DNA of 64,000 nucleotides from Noviherbaspirillum soli (lineage in GTDB: Bacteria; Pseudomonadota; Gammaproteobacteria; Burkholderiales; Burkholderiaceae_D): contig NZ_JACYOX010000025.1 in NCBI RefSeq assembly GCF_015352955.1, positions 26,687 through 90,686 on the forward strand. Reading direction: 5' to 3'. Of this stretch, positions 53,294-63,109 are shown one piece after another. The position numbers and the translations under genes are program-made. Numbering within the stretch: position 1 is the stretch's first letter; the number at the start of each line of letters is the position of its first letter. Below the pieces are notes generated by a model, which saw only the letters and a program-made list of their open reading frames with translations, had not been told where the DNA came from and made no database searches.

Positions 53294-55837
53294 ATGCCGC
53301 AATCCCGCCCTGACGATTCCGCCATGCCGCCGCCCGCCCACGTCCGCGTGCGCGGCGCCCGCGAACACAACCTGAAGAATGTCGACGTCGACATACCACG
53401 CGACGCGCTGGTGGTCTTCACCGGCGTTTCCGGCTCGGGCAAGTCATCCCTGGCCTTCGGCACGCTGTATGCCGAGGCGCAGCGGCGCTACCTGGAATCG
53501 GTGTCGCCCTATGCGCGCCGGCTGTTCCACCAGATGGCGGTGCCGGAAGTCGACGAGATCGACGGCCTGCCGCCGGCGGTGGCGCTGCAGCAGCAGCGCG
53601 GCACGCCGACCACCCGCTCCTCGGTCGGCAGCGTCACCACGCTGTCGAACCTGATGCGCATGCTCTATTCCCGCGCCGGCGACTATCCGCCGGGCCAGGA
53701 ACTGCTGTATGCCGAATCGTTTTCCCCCAACACGCCGGAAGGTGCCTGCCCGGAATGCCATGGCCTGGGGCGGGTGGTGGAAGCCACCGAACAGTCGATG
53801 GTGCCGGACGACAGCCTGACCATACGCGAGCGGGCGGTGGCGGCCTGGCCCACCGCCTGGCATGGCCAGAACCTGCGCGAGATCCTGATGACGCTGGGCT
53901 ATGACGTCGACACACCCTGGCGCGACCTGCCAAGGAAGCAGCGCGACTGGATCCTCTTCACCGACGAGCAGCCCACCGTGCCTGTCTATTCCGGCCTCAG
54001 CGCAAAAGAGGTGCAAACGGCCCTGAAGCAGAAGGCCACGCCCAGCTACCAGGGCACCTTCACCAGCGCCCGCAAGTACGTGCTGCAGACCTATGCCACG
54101 ACCCAGAGCCCGCTGATGAAGAAGCGGGTGGCGCGCTACCTGGTCAGCAATGACTGCCCCGCCTGCAACGGCAGGCGGCTGCGGCGCGAGTCGCTGTCGG
54201 TCACCTTCGCCGGCCATGACATCAGCGCGATCTCGCGCCTGCCCCTCAAGCAGCTTGCGGCCCTGCTGGCGCCCTATGCGGCGAACACGGCCAGGGGCAA
54301 TGCGCGGCATGACCGCGAGCATCCGGAGCAGGTGATCGTGCGCCAGCGCATCGCGGCCGACCTGGCGGCCCGGCTGGCGGTGCTGCTCGACCTGGGCCTG
54401 GGCTACCTGACCCTGGAGCGCAGCACGCCGACGCTCTCTCCGGGCGAGCTGCAGCGGCTGCGGCTGGCGACCCAGGTGCGCTCCAACCTGTTCGGCGTGG
54501 TCTATGTGCTGGACGAGCCGTCGGCCGGCCTGCATCCGGCCGACACCGAGGCCCTGCTCGATGCGCTGGACAAGCTGAAGGCCTCGGGCAATTCGCTGTT
54601 CGTGGTCGAGCATGAGCTGGACGTGATCCGCCGCGCCGACTGGATCGTCGATGTCGGGCCGGCGGCCGGGGAAGGCGGCGGAACCGTGCTCTACAGCGGC
54701 CCGCCGGAAGGCCTGGCGGCCGTGGCGCTGTCGCAGACCCGGCGCTACCTGTTCGACGTCGCGCCGCCTGCGGCGCGCGCCGTGCGCGAGCCGGCGGGAT
54801 GGCTGCGGCTGGAAGGCATCAGCCGCAACAACCTGCAGGCGCTGGACGTGGCGTTTCCGCTGGGCGTCCTGACCAGCGTGACCGGCGTTTCGGGCTCGGG
54901 CAAGTCCAGCCTGGTCAGCCAGGCGCTGGTGGAGCTGGCGGCCGCCTGGCTGGGGCATGATGCCGGCGAAGCCGAGGAAGAAGCCGATGCCCTGGCCGAT
55001 GCGATCGCCATGCCGGTTGGCGGGCGCATCGGCTCGGGCATGGAAGCGATACGGCGCATGGTGCGGGTGGACCAGAAGCCGATCGGCCGCACGCCGCGTT
55101 CCAACCTGGCGACCTACACCGGCCTGTTCGACCATGTGCGCAAGCTCTTTGCCGCCAGCCCGGATGCGCGCCGGCGACGCTTCGACGCCGGCCATTTCTC
55201 GTTCAACGTGGCCAAGGGCCGATGCCCCAACTGCCAGGGCGAGGGCCAGGTGATGGTGGAGCTGCTGTTCCTGCCCAGCGTCTACACGCCCTGCCCCGCC
55301 TGCGAAGGCGCGCGCTACAACGACCGGGTGCTGGCGGTGCGCTACCAGGACCGCAACATCGCCGATGTGCTGGGCATGACGGTCGATGCCGCCCTCGATT
55401 TCTTCGCCGATCACGAGGCGCTGGCGCGGCCGCTGGGCGTGCTGCGCGAAGTCGGCCTGGGCTACCTGCGCCTGGGCCAGTCCGCCACCGAGCTGTCCGG
55501 CGGCGAGGCGCAGCGCATCAAGCTGGCCACCGAGCTGCAGCGGCCGCAGCGCGGCGACACGCTCTATATCCTGGACGAGCCCAGCACCGGCCTGCACCCG
55601 TCCGACATCGATCGCCTGCTGGCCCAGCTGCAGACCCTGGTCGACGCCGGCAACACCGTCATCGTGGTGGAGCACGACATGCGCATCGTCGCCGCCAGCG
55701 ACTGGGTGATGGATATCGGCACCGGCGCCGGCGACGAAGGCGGCCGCGTGGTGGCCAGCGCGCCGCCGGCGCAGGTTGCCAAAAGCCGTGACAGCCGCAC
55801 CGCGCCCTATCTGGCGCGGGCGCTGCAGGGCGGATGA
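53294..55837 (+). CDS. uvrA: UvrA2-type excinuclease ATPase
   Basis: This 847-residue ABC-type DNA-damage-binding protein is shorter than housekeeping UvrA (about 940-950). It has two Walker A motifs (both GVSGSGKSS, near residues 46 and 536). Zinc cysteines occur as C-x2-C pairs in [24 protein letters not shown] and CPACEGARY. The second signature is the usual [12 protein letters not shown], but the first is [12 protein letters not shown]. The UvrB-binding region after the first Walker A is reduced. These features mark the class II paralogue, linked in some bacteria to drug or antibiotic tolerance rather than standard repair. It stands alone after the secretion operon. Confidence 0.9.
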   Translation: MPQSRPDDSAMPPPAHVRVRGAREHNLKNVDVDIPRDALVVFTGVSGSGKSSLAFGTLYAEAQRRYLESVSPYARRLFHQMAVPEVDEIDGLPPAVALQQQRGTPTTRSSVGSVTTLSNLMRMLYSRAGDYPPGQELLYAESFSPNTPEGACPECHGLGRVVEATEQSMVPDDSLTIRERAVAAWPTAWHGQNLREILMTLGYDVDTPWRDLPRKQRDWILFTDEQPTVPVYSGLSAKEVQTALKQKATPSYQGTFTSARKYVLQTYATTQSPLMKKRVARYLVSNDCPACNGRRLRRESLSVTFAGHDISAISRLPLKQLAALLAPYAANTARGNARHDREHPEQVIVRQRIAADLAARLAVLLDLGLGYLTLERSTPTLSPGELQRLRLATQVRSNLFGVVYVLDEPSAGLHPADTEALLDALDKLKASGNSLFVVEHELDVIRRADWIVDVGPAAGEGGGTVLYSGPPEGLAAVALSQTRRYLFDVAPPAARAVREPAGWLRLEGISRNNLQALDVAFPLGVLTSVTGVSGSGKSSLVSQALVELAAAWLGHDAGEAEEEADALADAIAMPVGGRIGSGMEAIRRMVRVDQKPIGRTPRSNLATYTGLFDHVRKLFAASPDARRRRFDAGHFSFNVAKGRCPNCQGEGQVMVELLFLPSVYTPCPACEGARYNDRVLAVRYQDRNIADVLGMTVDAALDFFADHEALARPLGVLREVGLGYLRLGQSATELSGGEAQRIKLATELQRPQRGDTLYILDEPSTGLHPSDIDRLLAQLQTLVDAGNTVIVVEHDMRIVAASDWVMDIGTGAGDEGGRVVASAPPAQVAKSRDSRTAPYLARALQGG

Positions 55838-55949
55838 AAGGCGGCCGGACAGCACCGGCATGATCGGCCGCATGCCCCCGGCGCTTGCCTCTTATACAAT
55901 GCCCTCCCTGGGCGGCCATGGTTGGCCGCTTTCCATCAAGGAGGAAAGC

Positions 55950-56336
55950 ATGTCAGGCTACAGCATCAACATCGAGGAAAAGACCCTTGCCGGAAACAAC
56001 TTCCGCGAAGTCCTGTACACCACCCAGCGCAGCCAGCTGGTCATCATGACCCTGCAGCCTGGCGAGGAGATCGGCATGGAGCATCATGAAGGCCATGACC
56101 AGTTCATCCGCGTCGAGGAAGGCGAAGGCGTCGCCATCCTCGACGGCGAACGGCATGCGCTGGAAGACGGCGTGGCGGTGGTGATCCCGGCCGGCACCGA
56201 GCACAATGTGATCAACACCTCCACCAGCGCGCCGATGCGGCTCTACACCCTGTACACCCCGCCCGAGCATCCGGACGGCATCGTGCACCGCAACAAGGCC
56301 GAGGCCGACGAGTACGAAAAGCAGCACGGCCACTGA
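55950..56336 (+). CDS. Cupin domain protein
   Basis: This 128-residue single-domain cupin starts at ATG 55950 behind a strong AAGGAGG site. The metal-binding cupin motif 1 (GMEHHEGHDQFIRVEEGEG) and motif 2 (PAGTEHNVINT) supply the usual His, His, Glu and His ligands. It is most like the small mannose-6-phosphate isomerase-type cupins common in bacteria. The substrate is unknown; the protein may be stress-related. It is convergent with the c-di-GMP gene. Confidence 0.92.
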   Translation: MSGYSINIEEKTLAGNNFREVLYTTQRSQLVIMTLQPGEEIGMEHHEGHDQFIRVEEGEGVAILDGERHALEDGVAVVIPAGTEHNVINTSTSAPMRLYTLYTPPEHPDGIVHRNKAEADEYEKQHGH

Positions 56337-56370
56337 GAGCACGGCCACAGCCGGCCGCGCGCCGCGGGCA

Positions 56371-58689
56371 TCAGGCGCGCAGCCGGCCGCGCACGCCCGC
56401 TTCCGCCGGCGCATCGACGAGCAAGGGATCCAGCGCCTCGGCCCGCATCGGCGGGCTGATCATGTAGCCCTGCATGGTGTCGCAGCCGCAGCGCGCCAGG
56501 TAGATCAGCTGGTCGGCATGCTCCACCCCTTCCGCCACCACCGTCATGTCCAGGCTGTGCGCCAGCGAGATGATGGCTGCCACGATGGCGGCGTCATCGG
56601 CGTCGCTGACGATGTCGCGCACGAAGGAACGGTCGATCTTGAGCACGTCGATCGGGAAGCGCTTCAGGTAGTACAGGCTGGAATGGCCGGTGCCGAAGTC
56701 GTCCACCGCTACCCTCACGCCCAGGCGCTTCAGGTCGGCCAGCGTGGCCACCGCCTGCTCCACGTCGGTCATCATCATGCTTTCGGTGATCTCGATTTCC
56801 AGCAGCGACGGCTGCAGGCCCGAGCGTTCCAGCGCCGCCGACACCGCGGCCACCAGCCCCGGCTGCGCGAACTGCCGCGCCGACAGATTCACAGCCATGT
56901 GCATGGGCGGCAGGCCGGCCCGCTGCCAGGCCACCGCCTGCAGGCAGGCCTGGTTCAGCACCCAGTCGCCGATCGGCACGATCAGGCCGATCTCCTCGGC
57001 CACGCCGATGAACTCAGCCGGCTGGCGCAGCCCCGGCCGCATATGCTGCCAGCGCAGCAGCGCCTCGACGCCGACGATGCGGCCGCTGTCCAGGTCCATC
57101 TGCGGCTGGTAATGCAGCACGAATTCATTGGTCTGCAGCGCGCTGCGCAGGTCGCTTTCCATGCGCAGCCGGTTCATCGCCAGCGCATTCATCTCGGCCT
57201 TGTAGAAATGGGCGCTGTTGCGGCCGGCTTCCTTGGCGCGGTACATAGCAACGTCGGCCCGCTCCACCAGCAGCTCGGCGGTGGAGGCATCGCCCGGATA
57301 GACCGCGATGCCGACGCTGCAGCTGATCAGGATGGCGTTGCCATTGGCGGCGTACGGCGCGCGCACCGCATCCATCATGCGCTGCACCAGCCCGAGCGAC
57401 AGGCTGCCGGCCGGCCAGTCCGGCAGCACCAGCACGAATTCGTCGCCGCCGAGCCGGGCAATGGTATCGGCCGGCCGCAGTTGCGCCTGCATGCGCTGGG
57501 CCACGCTTTTCAGCACGGCATCGCCGGCCTTGTGGCCCAGGCTGTCGTTGATGCGCTTGAAGCGGTCCAGGTCGACGAACAGCACCCACAGCGCATGGCC
57601 GTCGCTGTCGGCCTGCGCCATCGCATGCTCCAGCCTGTCGATGAGCAGCATGCGGTTGGCCAGGCCGGTCAGCGCGTCATGATGGGCCTGGAAATGGATG
57701 CGTGCTTCCACCGCCTTCCTGGCGGTGATATCGCGCCCGGTGCCGTAATAGCCCAGGAAGCGCTGGTCGGCGTCGAACAGCGGCTCGCCCGACAGGCTGA
57801 GCCAGCGCAGCGCGCCGCTGTCGTCGCTGGCCTGGAACTCGACATGGGCGAACGGCAGGCGCGCCGCGCTCGCCTCCTGGTGGACATGCCAGTCGGCATG
57901 GAACGGCGCCGTCGTGATTTCCGGCAGCGTCTTGCCGATCAGCCGCCATGGCGCGATGCCCGCCTTGGTTTCCAGGCCGGGCGACAGCGTGGTGAAGCGC
58001 AGGTCCTGGTCCTGTTCCCAGTACCAGTCGGAAGACAGCGCGGTCAGGCGCCGGAAGCGTTCCTCGCTGGCGCGCAGGCGCTGCATCGCGGTGCGGCGCC
58101 CGGCCATGATCTCGCCGCCGATCAGCGCAAACAGCGGCAGCGCAATAGCCAGCGTGAGCCAGCGGGCAATGTCGGGCGCATGGTCGGCTCCCGGCACGCC
58201 GGCACGCCAGGCGGCGAAGATCACCCCGGCATAGCCCAGCAGCATCAGGCCGCTCTGCAGCAGCAGCGTGCGCGTTGAAAAGCGGAAGACGGCGAACAGC
58301 AGGATCAGCCCGAAGAAGCTGACGAAGGTGTCGCGCGCGGCACTGGAGCCGAGCATCACATACAGCACGCACAGCACCGCCGCCGTGGTCATGGGCAATG
58401 TCATGCTCGGGTCGCGCGCCTTCTCGTTGAACCTGGACCGGAACACCAGGTAGAACAGCAGCACGCTGCCCATGATCAGCACGGCGCCGCTGGAGGCGAC
58501 CGCGGCCGGCATCAGCCCGAACAGGTAGAGCAGTCCCATCAAGGCGCACAGCGCAACCGAGCTGACGGCCGCCATCATGAAGCGTCCCTTGATCAGCGCG
58601 GTGCGATTGCGGTGCACGGCTGGCGCCCTGACCGGAACGGGGCCGGATGGGTCGGGCGCGGGAAACTCTGCTTTGATGCGATCGGACAT
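56371..58689 (-). CDS. Membrane PAS-GGDEF-EAL protein (c-di-GMP turnover)
   Basis: The 772-residue protein has an N-terminal hydrophobic region with about five helices (residues 35-195), a PAS/PAC domain (about 205-330; WYWEQDQDLRFTTLSPG, FLGYYGTGRDITARK), a GGDEF domain (about 335-500) and an EAL domain (about 510-765). The diguanylate cyclase site reads RLGGDEFVLV and is intact. The phosphodiesterase has VEALLRW and the ligands in DDFGTGHSSLYYLKRFPIDV, also intact. It could make or break c-di-GMP. This is notable because a c-di-GMP riboswitch lies about 4 kb away, though a direct link is not shown. Confidence 0.95.
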   Translation of the reverse strand: MSDRIKAEFPAPDPSGPVPVRAPAVHRNRTALIKGRFMMAAVSSVALCALMGLLYLFGLMPAAVASSGAVLIMGSVLLFYLVFRSRFNEKARDPSMTLPMTTAAVLCVLYVMLGSSAARDTFVSFFGLILLFAVFRFSTRTLLLQSGLMLLGYAGVIFAAWRAGVPGADHAPDIARWLTLAIALPLFALIGGEIMAGRRTAMQRLRASEERFRRLTALSSDWYWEQDQDLRFTTLSPGLETKAGIAPWRLIGKTLPEITTAPFHADWHVHQEASAARLPFAHVEFQASDDSGALRWLSLSGEPLFDADQRFLGYYGTGRDITARKAVEARIHFQAHHDALTGLANRMLLIDRLEHAMAQADSDGHALWVLFVDLDRFKRINDSLGHKAGDAVLKSVAQRMQAQLRPADTIARLGGDEFVLVLPDWPAGSLSLGLVQRMMDAVRAPYAANGNAILISCSVGIAVYPGDASTAELLVERADVAMYRAKEAGRNSAHFYKAEMNALAMNRLRMESDLRSALQTNEFVLHYQPQMDLDSGRIVGVEALLRWQHMRPGLRQPAEFIGVAEEIGLIVPIGDWVLNQACLQAVAWQRAGLPPMHMAVNLSARQFAQPGLVAAVSAALERSGLQPSLLEIEITESMMMTDVEQAVATLADLKRLGVRVAVDDFGTGHSSLYYLKRFPIDVLKIDRSFVRDIVSDADDAAIVAAIISLAHSLDMTVVAEGVEHADQLIYLARCGCDTMQGYMISPPMRAEALDPLLVDAPAEAGVRGRLRA

Positions 58690-58848
58690 GATGCTCTTTT
58701 AACCAGGGAATCTGCGCATCATATACCCCGCGCATGCCCTGTTGCGGCAGACCGGTTCTGGCGTGGAACAAAGTACGTTTAGACAAATCGGACTGATGTC
58801 GCGGCGCAGCCGCCCAATCGACGTTTTCACGCCAAGGAGAAACCGACC

Positions 58849-59487
58849 ATGATCACCCTTCATACCTGGACCACGCCCAACGGCCGCAAGGTGCCCATCA
58901 TGCTGGAAGAACTGGGCTGGCCCTACGAGGTGCGCACGGTCGACCTGAGCAGGAACGAGCAGCATGCGCCGGACTTCTTGAAGATTTCGCCGAACAACAA
59001 GATCCCGGCCATCGTCGACCACGACGCCGAGGGCGGCCCGCTGGCCATCTTCGAGAGCGGCGCCATCCTCACCTACCTGGCGGAAAAGAGCGGACGCTTC
59101 CTGGCTGCCTCGGGGCCGGAACGGTACAAGGCGCTGGAATGGATGCACTGGCAGATCGGCAGCCTGGGACCGATGCTGGGCCAGCTCGGCTATTTCGCCA
59201 AGCGCTCCCAGGAGAAAACCCCGGCCGCGATTGCGCGCTTCACCGAGGAAGGCGAGCGGCTGCTTGGCGTGCTGGAGAAGCGGCTGAAGGAATCGGCCTA
59301 TCTGGGCGGCGAGGCTTACTCGATCGCGGATATCGCCGCCTACCCGTGGACGCTGGCGGCCACCACCTTCCTGCAGGAACCGCTGGCGCAGGCGCTGCGG
59401 GACAAGGAAGCGGTGCGGCGCTGGCTGCAGATGGTGGGGGAAAGGCCGGCGGTGCAGCGGGGGATGGAAGTGCCGTCCACTACGTGA
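58849..59487 (+). CDS. Glutathione S-transferase, Ure2/YfcG-like
   Basis: This 212-residue cytosolic thioredoxin-fold protein with a helical C-terminal domain transfers glutathione or reduces disulfides. The N-terminal motif TWTTPNGRKVPIMLEELG (residues 6-23) and NNKIPAIVD with the following ESGAILTYLAEK are typical of the Ure2p/YfcG subgroup. C-terminal YSIADIAAYPW is the conserved N-capping motif. The ATG follows GGAGAAACC. It is divergent from the c-di-GMP gene. Confidence 0.93.
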   Translation: MITLHTWTTPNGRKVPIMLEELGWPYEVRTVDLSRNEQHAPDFLKISPNNKIPAIVDHDAEGGPLAIFESGAILTYLAEKSGRFLAASGPERYKALEWMHWQIGSLGPMLGQLGYFAKRSQEKTPAAIARFTEEGERLLGVLEKRLKESAYLGGEAYSIADIAAYPWTLAATTFLQEPLAQALRDKEAVRRWLQMVGERPAVQRGMEVPSTT

Positions 59488-60072
59488 ACGTGCAGACATA
59501 AGGAAATCCAGTCTGGTCTTAAACAGGTCAGTTAGCTGATTGCCGTTGCTGAACTTACTGCTTGCGGTCACGGGTTTTATTGCATGGATAAAACTTTCAT
59601 CAATGCAATAAAATGTTTTACTCGGATTCCTAATTCAGTGCATTCACCTGCCTTCTACAAAGTGAGGCATTCCAAAATGATTTGACGGAAAACTTTACAG
59701 TCCTTTCTTTCCAAGCTGAATTTTTATTTAATGAACGTCGCCATTAAATTTAAACATATTTCTTCATGTAATTATTTTTGGCTGTTACGAAACTGATGTT
59801 CATAGCAGCAGTTAGCGGTAATAGAGCCCGACTCCAGCAGTCATAGTTACTTCTTGGAAATTTACTGCAGGTTCTGATGTCGGCATTCTTTACACCATAA
59901 GTAAATATTATTATTTAACTACTTGTATAATTTTGATTATTAAAGGAAATTTTCTGTTGGCACAAAAGATGCTAAATGGCTAGCGTTCCGACAATAAAGG
60001 AGAAAAATCTTATATTTCAAAAATAATTCTGAGTGCCTCATCACTTTGGCAAAAATTTTCAGGGAGTTTTAA
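59488..60072. other. AT-rich leader of the PEP-CTERM gene
   Basis: About 585 bases without a supported gene, strikingly AT-rich against the 60%-plus GC around it. The only feature I can name is a sigma-54 promoter (59958-59973) close to its right end. The rest may hold activator sites. Confidence 0.5.
59958..59973 (+). promoter_or_regulatory. Sigma-54 (-24/-12) promoter
   Basis: TGGCAC-AAAAGA-TGCT matches the sigma-54 consensus with GG and GC at the correct 10-base spacing. It lies about 100 bases upstream of the PEP-CTERM gene. PEP-CTERM genes in related bacteria are commonly under the PrsK/PrsR two-component system acting with sigma-54, which supports the reading. Confidence 0.75.
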
Positions 60073-60720
60073 ATGATCAAAAAAACCTATCTCAATTCTC
60101 TCCTTGCTGGACTGGGATTGTTTGCCGTTGTTACTAGCGGCCAGGCAGCCACCATTTCATGCACAGGAGCAAGTTACGATATCAGTACGAAGGTGGATGG
60201 TGCCTCGGATTGCTTGATCCTCAGTCCGCTTGACGGTGCAGTCAATGACTCCGTTAGTCCACCTGCCTCGAGCTACACCGTAAATACAGAAAGCTTTTTT
60301 GGGAAAAACATTTGGCAATTCGATGGGCGATTCGATGTTACAGAACAAACAAATTCTTCGAATTTCTTTAACTTTTCAGGCGCCGGCCAATCAGGCGGCT
60401 ATGGTTTCATAGGTGCTGATGCCTCCATCCAGTTCATGTTTGTCATGAAAGATGGTGCCAACACAAATCTGGTGGCCTATCTGTTGTCCACCCCAGTAGC
60501 ATCAGGTACCAATACCTACAGCACGCCTTTCACAGCTCCGCCTTTCTCCCTTAGTGGCCAATCAACCTCCAAGGACATATCCCACATCAGTGTCTATTAC
60601 CTTTCGGATCCTGGGGGCTCTGGCAACCAGATTCCCGAGCCAGGCACGATTGCCATTCTGGGAATGGGCTTGCTGGGCATGGGACTGGTTTCCCGTCATA
60701 GAAAAAACGGACTATATTGA
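60073..60720 (+). CDS. PEP-CTERM sorting-domain protein
   Basis: This 215-residue secreted protein has a Sec signal (LNSLLAGLGLFAVVTSGQAA). At the C-terminus it has the exosortase target: IPEPGTIAILGMGLLGMGLV then SRHRK, i.e. Pro-Glu-Pro, a hydrophobic helix and a basic cluster. Proteins with this tail are processed by exosortase (EpsH) in exopolysaccharide-producing bacteria. The body is rich in Ser, Thr, Gly and Asn with no enzymatic motif. A good AGGGAG ribosome site precedes the ATG. No exosortase gene is in the window. Confidence 0.92.
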   Translation: MIKKTYLNSLLAGLGLFAVVTSGQAATISCTGASYDISTKVDGASDCLILSPLDGAVNDSVSPPASSYTVNTESFFGKNIWQFDGRFDVTEQTNSSNFFNFSGAGQSGGYGFIGADASIQFMFVMKDGANTNLVAYLLSTPVASGTNTYSTPFTAPPFSLSGQSTSKDISHISVYYLSDPGGSGNQIPEPGTIAILGMGLLGMGLVSRHRKNGLY

Positions 60721-60801
60721 TTTGATTCGTACAAGTGGTCCTGAAACAGAAATGCTTGCAGCCACTGATGCGGGTGCAAGCATCGATGTTCTGAAAGCAG
60801 C

Positions 60802-60851
60802 AAAAAGCCGCTGCCCAACCTGGCGCCAGATCTGCCTGCGCCAGGCTTTTT
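60802..60851. terminator. Bidirectional terminator between PEP-CTERM and protease genes
   Basis: AAAAAGCC pairs with GGCTTTTT, and inside it CCTGGCGC pairs with GCGCCAGG. A- and T-runs at the two ends make it usable on both strands, which suits the convergent genes. Confidence 0.8.
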
Positions 60852-60864
60852 CATTCTCCGCCAC

Positions 60865-62706
60865 TCAGTTCATCACGCTCACCGAGGTCGTGCTGCTATT
60901 GCCCGCCGCATCGCGCGCCGTCACTGCGATGGTGTGAGTGCCCTTACTGGCCTTGCGGGTGTTCCAGTTGTAGGCCAGGCTGGAGCCCTTGCCGGTGGCG
61001 ACCAGGCTGCCATCGATGTAGATCCACTGGGTGATGCCGGCCGAGCCGCTGTCGTCCTGGGCGCTGCTGCTGACCGACACGTTGCCAGATACCTTGCCCG
61101 ACACCGGGTTGGCGATCTTCACCGCTGGCGGCGTGGTGTCCTTCGCTACCACGGTGGTGCCGTTGGCCACGTTGACCGCCACCGTGGACGATGCCGCCAC
61201 GTTGCCGGCGGCGTCATAGGCGTACGCGACCAGGTTGGCCATGCCGTTGACCACGCCGGCCGAGTCCCAGCTGAAGGCGAACGGCGCGGCGCTGTCGACC
61301 GATACCGTGCTGCCATTGACCTTCAGTTCCACCCGCGCCACGCCGACATTGTCGGTGGCGCTGACATTGACCGGCACCACGCCGGTGACGGTGGCATAGG
61401 CGATCGGATCGGAAATCGAGACCGCCGGCGCCTGGGTGTCCACGGCTACCGTGGTGTTGACTGCTGCCTGCACCGCGGCGGCGGCATTGACCCGGCCATA
61501 GCCGTAATAGATGTCGCGGCCGGCGGCGCCGATGTCGACCGCGGTGGAGAACATCAGCTTCTCGATATCGGCGCTGCCCAGCGAGGGCTTGGCCGCCATC
61601 ATCAGCGCCGCCACGCCTGCCGTCAGCGGGCTGGAGAAGGAGGTGCCCATCCAGTTGCCGTAGGAACCGCCGCGGCTGGTGGTGTAGGTGATGCCTGGCG
61701 CGGCCATCGACACGAAGTTGCCGTAGCTGGACCAGCTGGTGCGGTAGTCATTCTCGTCAGTAGCCGACACCGCGATCATGGTGGTGGTTGGCGTGATGTT
61801 TTCATCGATGCCGTTGTTGCCGGCCGAGACGAACATCAGGCCGCCCTTGTTCTTCAGGTACTGCGCCGCGCTCTGGATGGTGGAGCTGCCGGCCACGCCG
61901 CCGTAGCTGCAGTTGACCACGCGCGCGCCATTGTCGGCGGCATAGGTCACGCCCTTGGCGATGGTGCTGTAGTAGGCATAGGCATTGGCGTCGGCGATAC
62001 GCACCGGCATGATCCTGGCCTGGCCCGCCACGCCGGCCACGCCCAGCGCATTGTTGGTTGCAGCGGCGGCTACGCCGGCCACCGCGGTGCCGTGGCCGTT
62101 GACGTCGGCGGTATTGGTGTTGTTGTCGTAGAAGTTATAGCCGGGCACCATCTGCGGCGCCAGGTCCGGGTGCGTGCCATCGACGCCCGAATCCAGGATC
62201 GCGATGATCACGCCCGCGCCCTGGGTGGTGTCCCAGGCGGTGGTGGCGCCGACCTTGTTCAGGTGCCATTCGCTGCCCATGTAGGGATCGTTGCTGACGA
62301 AGTTGGGTTTGACCAGGCGGTCCAGTTCGGCAAACTTGATATGCGGATGCCGGTTCAGGCGCTCCACCACGGCTTTTTCGGAAGCGTTGGCCGGCAGTTC
62401 GACCACGTGCAGGTCGCTCTGGCCGATTTTCTTGCCTTTGCCGCCGTGCGGCGCCAGCGCCTTGGCGAATTCTGCTTCGCTCAGGCCGGCACGCGGCATC
62501 ACCAGGATGCGGCCGCGGGCGTACTGTTCAGCGCTGTTGGCAACCGGCTGCGCCGCGATGGCTGCCGGCGCCTGCAGGGCGGCAGCGCCGACCAGCATGG
62601 AAGGCAGCAGGAACGCTGCCTGGCAGGCCAGATCGATGGCGCGCTGGCGCAGGGAGGAATGACTGTTTCTGTGTCTTGCGAACTTCGATGCGTTTTGCTG
62701 GTTCAT
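60865..62706 (-). CDS. Secreted subtilisin-like (S8) serine protease with Ig-like repeats
   Basis: This 613-residue exported protease has a long signal region (residues 1-52, AAFLLPSMLVGAAALQAPAA) and an inhibitor-like propeptide (about 60-125, RGRILVMPRAGLSEAEFAKA). The catalytic domain has Asp in IAILDSGVDGTHPDL (near residue 174), His in DVNGHGTAVAGVAAA (near residue 207) and Ser in WMGTSFSSPLTAGVAAL (near residue 363). Two Ig-like domains (about 425-515 and 525-613; VSISDPIAYATVTGVVPVNV, VKIANPVSGKVSGNVSVSSS) form the C-terminus. Expression is probably set by the c-di-GMP riboswitch in its leader. It could process surface proteins, as biofilm-linked proteases do; this role is inferred. 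Confidence 0.95.
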   Translation of the reverse strand: MNQQNASKFARHRNSHSSLRQRAIDLACQAAFLLPSMLVGAAALQAPAAIAAQPVANSAEQYARGRILVMPRAGLSEAEFAKALAPHGGKGKKIGQSDLHVVELPANASEKAVVERLNRHPHIKFAELDRLVKPNFVSNDPYMGSEWHLNKVGATTAWDTTQGAGVIIAILDSGVDGTHPDLAPQMVPGYNFYDNNTNTADVNGHGTAVAGVAAAATNNALGVAGVAGQARIMPVRIADANAYAYYSTIAKGVTYAADNGARVVNCSYGGVAGSSTIQSAAQYLKNKGGLMFVSAGNNGIDENITPTTTMIAVSATDENDYRTSWSSYGNFVSMAAPGITYTTSRGGSYGNWMGTSFSSPLTAGVAALMMAAKPSLGSADIEKLMFSTAVDIGAAGRDIYYGYGRVNAAAAVQAAVNTTVAVDTQAPAVSISDPIAYATVTGVVPVNVSATDNVGVARVELKVNGSTVSVDSAAPFAFSWDSAGVVNGMANLVAYAYDAAGNVAASSTVAVNVANGTTVVAKDTTPPAVKIANPVSGKVSGNVSVSSSAQDDSGSAGITQWIYIDGSLVATGKGSSLAYNWNTRKASKGTHTIAVTARDAAGNSSTTSVSVMN

Positions 62707-62852
62707 GTTGAGTTCCTGTCCAAGGTTTAAAAGCGGTACCTGGACAGAACTGCTTGGATACGCCGTCAGCGCATGTCTGCCGGAAGTTGTGGCGACCCCG
62801 GTATGGAAGACTAGTACTTTGAACGAGCAAAGAAACCCACTGGCGGCGTGTC

Positions 62853-62934
62853 TGGCAGTCCTGCCGTCATAGGGCGTTTCGCCCGGTAGACCGATGACTT
62901 TGCGTCCCTGGCTTTCGCCAGGTTTGCCTTTTCA
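62853..62934 (-). promoter_or_regulatory. Cyclic di-GMP-I (GEMM) riboswitch
   Basis: Read on the minus strand, the RNA has the full class I core: GGCAAACC, then a stem CTGGC/GCCAG with a GAAA tetraloop, GGGACGCAAAG, GGTCTA, a second hairpin (GGGCG/CGCCC), TATGAC, and a closing GGCA/TGCC stem. The G just before CAAACC and the C in the last stem correspond, in my alignment to Vc2, to the two ligand-reading bases of c-di-GMP aptamers. It starts near the predicted transcription start and leaves about 147 bases to the protease ATG. I did not find a clear terminator in that stretch, so translation control is possible. Confidence 0.9.
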
Positions 62935-62946
62935 GACCACGAGCCA

Positions 62947-62975
62947 ATACTAGCGAATATATTTCTTGTCGGCAA
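62947..62975 (-). promoter_or_regulatory. Sigma-70 promoter of the riboswitch-protease transcript
   Basis: On the minus strand TTGCCG and TAGTAT are separated by exactly 17 bases. Transcription would start near 62940, immediately before the riboswitch. Confidence 0.7.
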
Positions 62976-63109
62976 TAAGAATTTTGTCCAACAGGAAATA
63001 GATTGCTTTTTATCAATAAATATGGTGCCCGAACCGAAGCAGTGCCCGGCCGGGCTGATGCCTGGCCGGGCCAGCTGGCGCAGGCCCCGCTACGTTTTGC
63101 AAGGAAAGC

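Noticed and set aside
53444..55873. An 809-codon frame antisense to uvrA, and similar long antisense frames over the protease (60934-62730), chemoreceptor (12371-14311) and c-di-GMP genes
   Set aside because: All mirror strongly supported genes and show the Arg/Ala/Gly/His bias of antisense GC-rich sequence.
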